A DNA stretch of 49,268 nucleotides from Puniceicoccales bacterium (GTDB lineage Bacteria; Verrucomicrobiota; Verrucomicrobiia; Opitutales; UBA9783): positions 1 to 49,268 of the forward strand of contig JAITJL010000027.1 in NCBI GenBank assembly GCA_031278975.1. Reading direction: 5' to 3'. The notes under the pieces are model-generated. The model had not been told where the DNA came from and searched no databases. It saw only the letters and a list, made by a program, of their open reading frames with translations. Positions 39,510 to 46,788 of the stretch are shown one piece after another. A program made the position numbers and the translations under genes. The stretch's first letter is position 1; each line of letters begins with the position of its first letter.

Positions 39510-41219
39510 TTAATCGCATTTTTGCCAATCTACTAGATACATTTGAAATCTTTTTTCGCCTTTCCAATAATTCCAAGCTACTCTAACCGCTAAATGAATG
39601 GGGTAATTTATGGGTAATTGTACCGTTCCCATTCCCCATCCTATGATGGAAATGTTGTTCAAAAATAGTCGAAGGTGTGCGCCTGCGCTACCAAAACGTT
39701 CAAACTTTTTCGGTAAAATGATCCTTTTCAAAACGAATACAGGTGCTTCGTTTCCTTGACCAAAAGGAGCCATTCTTTCCAGTTCATCCAGTGATTTTTC
39801 GGAAAAATCTTCAAAATTAAGCGCTGTTGCCACGTGCAATTGAGGTTCTGGTATACCTTCTTTAAAAGTTGTTCTCAAGGTGTTGTCTAAAGATTGCTCC
39901 AAGGCAACCAATGTTTCGGGTTTTGCCGCTAATCCAACCGCTGCCGGATGGCCACCCCACCGTTCTACATCCACATTGGCTTGTTGAAACAGATTTACAA
40001 GATTGACCGCGTGCACGCTGCGTCCCGACCCTTTTGCAAATTCACCCTGTTTGCCCAAAACAAAAACCGGTTTACCGTACTGATGAGCCAATTTACCTGC
40101 CACCACGCCAACGACACCCACATGCCAATGCGGATTGTACAGGACGTAAACAAGCGCATTTTTAGGGTACGCGTAAATCATTTGTTCCGCTTGCATGACA
40201 ATCTGTTTTTCAATCTGTTGCCTTTCTAAATTCAACCGGTTCAACGTGTCCGCCCAAGTGTCGCACATGTTTGCATCTCGACTGGTCAACAGTCGAAAGG
40301 GTAAATCGGCTGAACTTAAACGACCACTGACATTAATCCTTGGAGCCAAACGGTAAGCAACATCATCCGTACCCAGAGGAGCGCCCGCTTCGATACCAGA
40401 GAATTTTAGCAAACTTCTGAGGCCTAACAAGCGTGATTGCTTCAGTTCTTTCAATCCGAAGTGAACAAATAATCGGTTTTCTTCGAGTAGTGGAACCATG
40501 TCGGCGATGGTTCCCAAGGCTACGAGGTCTAAAAATGGCTTTAGGCGTATTGATAAAGCTGGGGTAAAATGAGCTGCTTTTAAAATTTTTAACCAAGCGT
40601 GTATCAGTTTAAAAACTAATCCAACCGTGCACAATTGTTGTGCCGACGTAGAATGGTTTTGCGGATCAATGTGCGGATTAATAATTGTTGCGCACGGTAA
40701 TTTTTCGCAATTACGTTGATGATGATCGATGACGATGACATTAATTCCTTTTTTATTGAGTAGCTCAATGGGTTCAACGGCATTCGTTCCACAATCAAGT
40801 GCCACGATTAAATCAAAGTTTCCAGCGGACATCACACGCTCAGCCACCTGTTCACTTAATCCGTAGCCTTCCTTTTTTCGATCCGGGAAAAAAGGTGTAA
40901 AGCTGTAATTTAAGGCTTCAAAATAGCGGTATAATAGGGCCATACTCGTAATACCATCCACATCGTAATCGCTGATGACACCTATCGATTGACCCGCTTT
41001 ACAGACTTCGTTCATTATTTGAACGACCTGATCTAAATGTGCAATGTCGGAAGGATTTTCTAAATTTTTTAGAGATGGATTTAAAAAGTTGAAGGCTGAG
41101 GGTACATCCAAGTAGCCCAATGATCCCAACAACTTGGCTAAAAACTTAGAAATACCCAAATGTTTGCACAAAATTTCAATCTGCTGTACAGGGATGTCGT
41201 CTTCATAATACCAACGCAT
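39510..41219 (-). CDS. recJ: single-stranded-DNA exonuclease RecJ
   Basis: RecJ degrades single-stranded DNA 5' to 3' in recombination and repair. The 569-residue protein has the DHH phosphoesterase motifs: ISDYDVDGITSMALLYRYF (motif I), VALDCGTNA (II), VIDHHQRN (III, DHH), LVALGTIADMVPL (IV), and the DHHA1 motif GRSVHAVNL with RWGGHPAAVGLA. The C-terminal OB domain (about 460-569) is complete. Length is normal. It begins 12 bp after secDF in the same direction, an order I also associate with chlamydiae. Confidence 0.95.
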   Translation of the reverse strand: MRWYYEDDIPVQQIEILCKHLGISKFLAKLLGSLGYLDVPSAFNFLNPSLKNLENPSDIAHLDQVVQIMNEVCKAGQSIGVISDYDVDGITSMALLYRYFEALNYSFTPFFPDRKKEGYGLSEQVAERVMSAGNFDLIVALDCGTNAVEPIELLNKKGINVIVIDHHQRNCEKLPCATIINPHIDPQNHSTSAQQLCTVGLVFKLIHAWLKILKAAHFTPALSIRLKPFLDLVALGTIADMVPLLEENRLFVHFGLKELKQSRLLGLRSLLKFSGIEAGAPLGTDDVAYRLAPRINVSGRLSSADLPFRLLTSRDANMCDTWADTLNRLNLERQQIEKQIVMQAEQMIYAYPKNALVYVLYNPHWHVGVVGVVAGKLAHQYGKPVFVLGKQGEFAKGSGRSVHAVNLVNLFQQANVDVERWGGHPAAVGLAAKPETLVALEQSLDNTLRTTFKEGIPEPQLHVATALNFEDFSEKSLDELERMAPFGQGNEAPVFVLKRIILPKKFERFGSAGAHLRLFLNNISIIGWGMGTVQLPINYPIHLAVRVAWNYWKGEKRFQMYLVDWQKCD

Positions 41220-41231
41220 GAAGGCAATTTC

Positions 41232-43730
41232 TCAGTTGTTTACCCAGGTATAAGCAACTTTATCGTGTTTCTCCTCGATCCGTTTACGGTCTCCACGGTG
41301 CCAAATATACAAAATAGGCGATGCAATAAAAATAGACGAAAAAGTCCCCGTTACGATCCCTAGCAAAAACACCAGAGCGTAATCACTTACAACACCCGAA
41401 CAACCTATAAATAGGACAAATGCGGGTATAAACGTTGTTAAACTGGTCATTAAAGTTCTCGATAAAGTTTTATTAATGGATACATCGATGACTTGTCCCA
41501 AGGATAGACTCGGATTTAAGCCCAACTCCTCTCGAATACGATCAAAAATAATAATTGTATCGTTAATTGAATAACCAATGATCATTAAAACGGCCGCAAC
41601 CATAGGGGCCGAAAATTGGCGCCCCATTAAAATATACAAGCCAATCGTTATCAACGTATCGTGCAATAAAGCTATAACGGCCCCTATGCCGTATCCAAAT
41701 TCAAATCGTAAGGCAACGTACAGTAAAATACCACAGAGTGCTACTAAAATGGACAAAATAGCATTTTTTTGAACATCAACGCTCACGGAAGCACCTATTT
41801 TACTTTGGGTTACCCATTGAAATTTTGCTTCTGGAAAATTCTCATTCAATACTTGCAGGACGGTCATTCCTTTGTCTTTTTCGGATTGAATTTTTAATAG
41901 ACTAAAATCTTTTCCCACATATTTTTGGTAAACGGCACTTATTTCGCCACAACCTGCTTTGTGAGCAATCGAACGTATTGCTTGGCAATCTACCGCTTGT
42001 ACGTATTTAACCAACAGTTCATCTCCACCTACAAAATCGATTCCCAAAACTTTTTTCCCGCGTATTCCCACCGCAATGATACCTATCAGTATTAACATAA
42101 ACGATAGGCCAAACGCAAAATACTTGTACTTTAAAAAACGAATAGAACACGCGCTCAACCAAGCTTTTAAGGGCAAGCAATTGTAATGTTTTCGTACCCA
42201 AATGTCCACAAGCGCACGGTTAAAAACTAAAACGGAAAACAAAGTGGTTAAAATACCGATTGCCAGCGTAACACCAAATCCTTTCACAGCGCCTACACCC
42301 AACCAAATGAGCAAAACTGCCGTCAATAAAGTGGTTAAATTGGCATCTAAAATGGTTACAAATGCCTTTCGGTGCCCCCATTCCATGGCAGTAATACAAT
42401 CTTTCCCCGCCTTCATTTCTTCTCGAACGCGTTCTAGGATTAACACGTTGGCGTCTACCGCCATGCCAAATGTGATGGCCAATGCCGTGATGCTGGGTAA
42501 CGTAATGGTGGCTCCAATAGACGCCCAAGCACCTATAATCAGTAGTCCGTTGATGCATAGAGCGATGGAACTGATAATTCCAAAACTACGGTAATAATAT
42601 ACCAGTAAAGCTATAACCAGTAACATGCCTATTAAAGCCGCTTGAATGGCAGACGATTTTGCTTCTTTGGCCAAAGAAGGCCCAACTTCATATACTTCTA
42701 TGAGATCCAATTCAAATTCCAGCGGATTATTTAAAACGTGAGACAATTCCAAAGCCTCTCGCTGCGTAAATTTTCCAGAAATACTTGCCTGACCATTGGT
42801 AATCTCGGATTGAATAACGGGAGCCGAATAAATTTTTCCATCCAAAACAATTGCCAAACGTTTGTGCAAATTATTTTTAGTCACCTTCGCAAAACGCTCT
42901 TTCCCAGAATCGGTCATCTGTAAGCTAATTTCATGACGACCATAAGAATCAATGACGGGCTGCGCCCGTTTAATAGATTTTCCCGTCATTTCCGGCAAAC
43001 GTTTGACCACAATAGGGATTTGTTTTTCGTTGCCTGCAGTGTCTTCCTGCGTCAACCATAGCCTTTCGTATCCTAGGGATAAATTCTCTTGCATCGGATC
43101 CAGAGAATCGTTGACCAATCGAAATTCCAATTTAGCAGGCTTTTTTAAAGCTTGAACAACGTCGGGATTGGTTTCCAACGATATTCCGGGTAGTTGAACC
43201 TCGATGGCGTGATCTCCGCGAGGACGAATGATGGGTTCCGTAACACCCAACGAATCGATACGACTTGCAATGACTTCAATTGCTTTTTGCACCAGTTGCT
43301 GACGTTCCCAACTTTCCTTGCCCAATAAAACCTTAGGATTGATTTCTAATGAAAAAGCAACCCCGCCTTTTAAATCTAATCCTTGTTTGAAAACACTTTG
43401 GGAATATTTGAACAAATGTTGCAGTAAAACTCGATTTCGTTTGTCGAAATTTTTCACATCCGCCAAATGGAATGTTGGAAAAAATTTGCACAGGTCAATC
43501 TTATCTTTAGTACATACTTTTAGTAATGCTGAAACCAAGCTTTTTTCTTCACCTGCCTGTACAAGCGATTGAGCCATTTTCATCAAGGCATCAAACGCTT
43601 CCGCATGCGCTTCTACTTTTGCTTGTAAATAGTCTTTAAAAGGCCGATCGTTTAACGGAGAAGATTGCGATAAAGCCCACACGATAGCGACTAAACTAAG
43701 TACCAATCTCCATTTGGTAGCATGCAGCAT
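41232..43730 (-). CDS. secDF: fused protein translocase subunit SecDF
   Basis: SecDF uses the proton motive force to pull preproteins out of SecYEG. This 832-residue single chain fuses SecD and SecF. The SecD half (about 1-520) has one N-terminal membrane helix, a large periplasmic domain with FKQGLDLKGGVAFSLEI and QLPGI, then five helices with ALAITFGMAVDANVLILERVREE. The SecF half (about 530-832) has IDFVGGDELLVKY, the periplasmic loop, and the helices with MIIGYSINDTIIIFDRIRE. The fused form is known in Bacillus, Bacteroidetes and chlamydiae. It lies between yajC and recJ; the three genes look like one operon. Intact. Confidence 0.96.
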   Translation of the reverse strand: MLHATKWRLVLSLVAIVWALSQSSPLNDRPFKDYLQAKVEAHAEAFDALMKMAQSLVQAGEEKSLVSALLKVCTKDKIDLCKFFPTFHLADVKNFDKRNRVLLQHLFKYSQSVFKQGLDLKGGVAFSLEINPKVLLGKESWERQQLVQKAIEVIASRIDSLGVTEPIIRPRGDHAIEVQLPGISLETNPDVVQALKKPAKLEFRLVNDSLDPMQENLSLGYERLWLTQEDTAGNEKQIPIVVKRLPEMTGKSIKRAQPVIDSYGRHEISLQMTDSGKERFAKVTKNNLHKRLAIVLDGKIYSAPVIQSEITNGQASISGKFTQREALELSHVLNNPLEFELDLIEVYEVGPSLAKEAKSSAIQAALIGMLLVIALLVYYYRSFGIISSIALCINGLLIIGAWASIGATITLPSITALAITFGMAVDANVLILERVREEMKAGKDCITAMEWGHRKAFVTILDANLTTLLTAVLLIWLGVGAVKGFGVTLAIGILTTLFSVLVFNRALVDIWVRKHYNCLPLKAWLSACSIRFLKYKYFAFGLSFMLILIGIIAVGIRGKKVLGIDFVGGDELLVKYVQAVDCQAIRSIAHKAGCGEISAVYQKYVGKDFSLLKIQSEKDKGMTVLQVLNENFPEAKFQWVTQSKIGASVSVDVQKNAILSILVALCGILLYVALRFEFGYGIGAVIALLHDTLITIGLYILMGRQFSAPMVAAVLMIIGYSINDTIIIFDRIREELGLNPSLSLGQVIDVSINKTLSRTLMTSLTTFIPAFVLFIGCSGVVSDYALVFLLGIVTGTFSSIFIASPILYIWHRGDRKRIEEKHDKVAYTWVNN

Positions 43731-43753
43731 AATTCGATTTACAATTGAAATTG

Positions 43754-44074
43754 CTATTTAGATTTTTCAGATATCCACTTACTTTGGATAAAACTTTTGT
43801 GAAGCTCAATTTTTGAATCCACCGATTTAATAACTAAGCACTCGCCCTTAATTTGCACGATGGTCCCAATAATACCGCTCGTTGTTACAATGTTGTCTCC
43901 CGCCTTCAAATTGGAAATCATCCTTTCTTGTTCTTTTTGTTTCTTTTTTTGAGGCGCTATCAACAAAAACCAAAAGGCCAAAAAAAACAGCCCCATGATC
44001 ATTAAAGAAGAAGCTCCAGATCCTGCCGCTTGATCACCCAGTAAAATGTATGTATTTGCGTTTAAATTTCCCAT
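43754..44074 (-). CDS. yajC: preprotein translocase accessory subunit YajC
   Basis: YajC associates with SecDF. The 106-residue protein has one membrane helix (about 21-41, ending in FLLIAPQKKKQKEQERM, the family hallmark) and a cytoplasmic beta domain with LKAGDNIVTTSGIIGTIVQI. It is the first gene of the yajC-secDF-recJ operon, with 23 bp to secDF. The extra N-terminal 20 residues before the helix (Asn/Ala/Gly-rich) are common in the family. It is divergent from the cyclic-nucleotide-domain gene. Confidence 0.93.
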   Translation of the reverse strand: MGNLNANTYILLGDQAAGSGASSLMIMGLFFLAFWFLLIAPQKKKQKEQERMISNLKAGDNIVTTSGIIGTIVQIKGECLVIKSVDSKIELHKSFIQSKWISEKSK

Positions 44075-44160
44075 TTTGTTAAGAAATAAACCAACAAAGA
44101 TTCATTTTTGCAAGTCGTTTTTTTGTTTTGCTTAACGAAGCAGAAATCGCAAAAAAACGC

Positions 44161-44189
44161 TTGCTTGCGGTACCATCATAGACTAAAAT
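44161..44189 (+). promoter_or_regulatory. sigma70-type promoter of the cyclic-nucleotide-domain gene
   Basis: TTGCTT, a 17-bp spacer and TAAAAT precede the ATG at 44204 by 15 bp. Both hexamers match consensus at four or more positions and the spacing is optimal. Confidence 0.45.
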
Positions 44190-44203
44190 TGATACAGTAT
44201 CTT

Positions 44204-44668
44204 ATGACAGATTCCACTATCTTTAACGAACTAGCGCAGATTCCAATTTTAGAAGAATTATCGCAGGAAGAACTAAAAGTCGTGGCTCCTTATTGGCGCT
44301 ACTTGGATTTGCCACCTTCGGAAATTTTATTTTCTGAAGGTGATCCCGCCGATGCGCTTTACTACGTTTTGGAAGGAGAATTGATCATTTACAAGGGTAA
44401 CAACAGTGCAATTCCGTTCGAAATTTCGCGTGTGGTTGCGAACCAATTTTTTGGCGAACAAGCCGTGCTCGACAATACTGTACGTTCTGGTACTTTGCAA
44501 GCTGCAACAACAACTCGGCTGCTCGTTCTTAAAAAAGACGATTTTTACGAGATCATCGAAAAACATCAACACATAGGTGTCATTTTACTCAAAGGGCTTG
44601 CCCGTTATCTCAGCTTGCAGTTGCGCAAAACAACGGGACAGTTTATAGCCATTCATCAAGCTTTATAG
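44204..44668 (+). CDS. cyclic-nucleotide-binding-domain protein without HTH
   Basis: Started at the ATG at 44204, 32 codons after a longer in-frame start that would precede the promoter-like sequence, the product has 154 residues. It is almost entirely one cNMP-binding beta-barrel: LPPSEILFSEGDPADALYYVLEGEL is the first part, and FGEQAVLDNTVRSGTLQAATT is the phosphate-binding-cassette region with the key Glu and Arg. A C-terminal helix follows, but no DNA-binding helix-turn-helix. So it is not a standard Crp regulator; it could be a stand-alone sensor or partner for another protein. Whether it binds cAMP or cGMP is not known. Confidence 0.8.
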   Translation: MTDSTIFNELAQIPILEELSQEELKVVAPYWRYLDLPPSEILFSEGDPADALYYVLEGELIIYKGNNSAIPFEISRVVANQFFGEQAVLDNTVRSGTLQAATTTRLLVLKKDDFYEIIEKHQHIGVILLKGLARYLSLQLRKTTGQFIAIHQAL

Positions 44669-44672
44669 CAGC

Positions 44673-45431
44673 TTACAAGGTTTCAAGATTCTGAAAAGAA
44701 GTCTTGTTATTCTCGAGAGATAACGATTTTAAAAGTGGTTGATAGAGATCTTCTTCGGGTGCAATGCATACTTCACGGTAAGCGTGTAAATCCTCATTAA
44801 ACGTCATGTGAGGTGCGTTTTCAATCATTGCCAAGGGTGTACATTCGTTACCTTCACCCATAGCAAAGACGGCACTTGCGGCCAATGCATCGACGACGTT
44901 AATGCACGTGACACGCAACGGGTGCCCATAAAGATCAGGTTTCCCGATATAACTGAACAATGGATCAAATCCCCACCAGGCAAGCGCAATACCCGTCACA
45001 CCTTTGCGTAAAGGGGTGGTATGACTATCCGTAATCAGTATGCCCAACTTCTGTATGCGGTGCTTTGTGCGTAAAAAAGACCACAATTGCTTTGCGGATG
45101 CAAAGCAATCTTTGGGATACAATACGTATGCATCGTTACCGTTTGATTCGTCAATGCCGGCCGATGGAATGAGCAAGTTATTTTTTAAAGTCAAAACGAT
45201 GCGCTCACCGGATGATTCGGCACTGGCGATAATTGTATCAGCCTCTTGTTGAATAAGTTTTTCTTTTGTAGCAGAATGCTTTGGGACCGTACGTCCCTCG
45301 CAAATGCTGACCACCTTGGAAGTAACCACAACGACGCTTTCTTCGCTTACCGTGGGTAGATACGCATCTACAAATTGATTCAAATCTTGGCATGCGTTTA
45401 CGCGGCAAGTTTTGATAGTTTTAACGTGCAT
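44673..45431 (-). CDS. CofE-like gamma-glutamyl ligase, probable folate polyglutamylation enzyme (FolC2-like)
   Basis: A 252-residue member of the F420-0:gamma-glutamyl ligase (CofE) family: SVVVVTSKVVSICEGRTVP near the N-terminus, LLIPSAGIDESNGNDAYVLYP (about 85-105), then GILITDSHTTPLRKGVTGIA and the GKPDLYGHPLRVT segment, with a C-terminal nitroreductase-like tail absent. No F420 genes are seen. Its start overlaps the end of the folK-folP fusion by 11 bp, so they are translated together. In chlamydiae a CofE homolog next to folKP was reported to replace folylpolyglutamate synthase; the same role is the best inference here. Glutamate ligation to dihydropteroate or tetrahydrofolate is predicted, not shown. 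Confidence 0.82.
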   Translation of the reverse strand: MHVKTIKTCRVNACQDLNQFVDAYLPTVSEESVVVVTSKVVSICEGRTVPKHSATKEKLIQQEADTIIASAESSGERIVLTLKNNLLIPSAGIDESNGNDAYVLYPKDCFASAKQLWSFLRTKHRIQKLGILITDSHTTPLRKGVTGIALAWWGFDPLFSYIGKPDLYGHPLRVTCINVVDALAASAVFAMGEGNECTPLAMIENAPHMTFNEDLHAYREVCIAPEEDLYQPLLKSLSLENNKTSFQNLETL

Positions 45432-46737
45432 AACAACTTTCTAAACAGTTTTGTGTTGCGAAAAATCTTTGATGCATACGAACGTTGTGCACGCGTAAAA
45501 AATCTATTTTGCATCCCTTTAGATAATTTGAAACGGCTAAGGTTTCCAAATCCCTCTGTTGGGCTTCTGCTTGACTTACAGCTTCGTAGAAAGATTTACG
45601 TGAGTGTCCTATTAGGACGGGGCACTGCCACTTTCGCATGCATTCCACTTGTTTCAGTAAAAGCCAATTTTGATACATCGTCTTTCCAAAACCAAGTCCG
45701 GGATCAAAAATAATCGCATTGTCTTCAAATCCGCATTTACGTAATCGCGTTAAAAGTGAGTCAAACCAAATTTCGACGGATGCCATCGGTAATTCCCCAA
45801 CGGGTAAATGAATGTCACGTTGAGGCGGGATTGACAGGGAATGCATAACGCAAATGCGACACCCGGCGCGTGCTACAGCCGATAAAGCGTATTCGTTTAA
45901 TGGGCATTGAACGGCATTGATCCAGGCAATGGGGTATTTTTCTACCAATTTTGTCATCAATTCTGGCCAATAAGTATCTATGCTAACGGGTATTTTTTTG
46001 AGATATGCATCCTGGTACCAAGTATCCAATACGGGTTGCAGGCGTTCAAATTCCACTTCGGGTCCCCATTGTTTCGAACCTGGATGCGTTGTTTGAGCAC
46101 CCAAATCGATAATGCTAGCTCCATCCGCAACGAGTTGATGGGCGCACTGCAGGGCAGTTTCTGTGGAAAAATACAACCCTCCATCCGAAAACGAATCGGG
46201 GGTTATGTTCACTACTCCCATGTATCTCGGCTGTAAACTAAAACTCTGCAAAAACGTAGCAGAGGTTTTGCCGAAAGATTTTGAAGCTAGCGTTCCAAAA
46301 TCAATGCCATTAGCAGGATGTGTCAAACATGGATTCAGTAAAGCCAATAAATGTAAAAAAAAGGGACGATTTAGCAACTCCGGATGTGGCAAAATTAAAT
46401 ATTCTGTTGAAAGGCACACCATATCGTAGAGTAAAATATCTATATCAATCACGCGAGGGCTCCACTTGGGATGGTTTGGAGGACGTCCCATGGCCTCTTC
46501 GATCTCACCTAAAGTTTGCAATAAAGTTTGCGGCGATAAGACCGTCTCACCGCAAACAATCGCGTTCAAATAAGGCAAATCCCAATTTTGAGAAGCATTT
46601 GGCAGAAGTACTGCCTTTGTTTCCAATACGATTGAACATACGACATGCTGCAAACAACGCTCCTGAATTAAAGATACCGCTTTACGTAGATTTTCCAGGC
46701 GGTGACCAAGATTGGATCCCAAGCTAAGATATATCAC
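45421..46737 (-). CDS. folKP: folK-folP fusion: HPPK and dihydropteroate synthase
   Basis: This 438-residue bifunctional enzyme covers two successive steps of folate synthesis. Residues 1-150 are HPPK (LSLGSNLGHRLENLRKA, YLNAIVCGET, WSPRVIDIDILLY, LPHPELLNRPFFLHLL). Residues about 165-430 are DHPS: MGVVNITPDSFSDGG (pterin site), ASIIDLGAQTTHPGS (Gln where Glu is usual in GAESTRPG), VSIDTYWPE, AWINAVQC, IIFDPGLGFGKT and LIGHSRKSF. The usual GAEST is GAQTT, so the pABA-side loop is changed. The gene is followed, with 11-bp overlap, by the FolC2-like ligase. This fusion and neighbour are typical of chlamydiae. Target of sulfonamide-type inhibition in related organisms. Confidence 0.95.
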   Translation of the reverse strand: MIYLSLGSNLGHRLENLRKAVSLIQERCLQHVVCSIVLETKAVLLPNASQNWDLPYLNAIVCGETVLSPQTLLQTLGEIEEAMGRPPNHPKWSPRVIDIDILLYDMVCLSTEYLILPHPELLNRPFFLHLLALLNPCLTHPANGIDFGTLASKSFGKTSATFLQSFSLQPRYMGVVNITPDSFSDGGLYFSTETALQCAHQLVADGASIIDLGAQTTHPGSKQWGPEVEFERLQPVLDTWYQDAYLKKIPVSIDTYWPELMTKLVEKYPIAWINAVQCPLNEYALSAVARAGCRICVMHSLSIPPQRDIHLPVGELPMASVEIWFDSLLTRLRKCGFEDNAIIFDPGLGFGKTMYQNWLLLKQVECMRKWQCPVLIGHSRKSFYEAVSQAEAQQRDLETLAVSNYLKGCKIDFLRVHNVRMHQRFFATQNCLESCYAR

Positions 46738-46788
46738 AGGGAACGAATATAATGCAGCTTAGGCAAATTTAAAGCATTTTTCAAAAAA

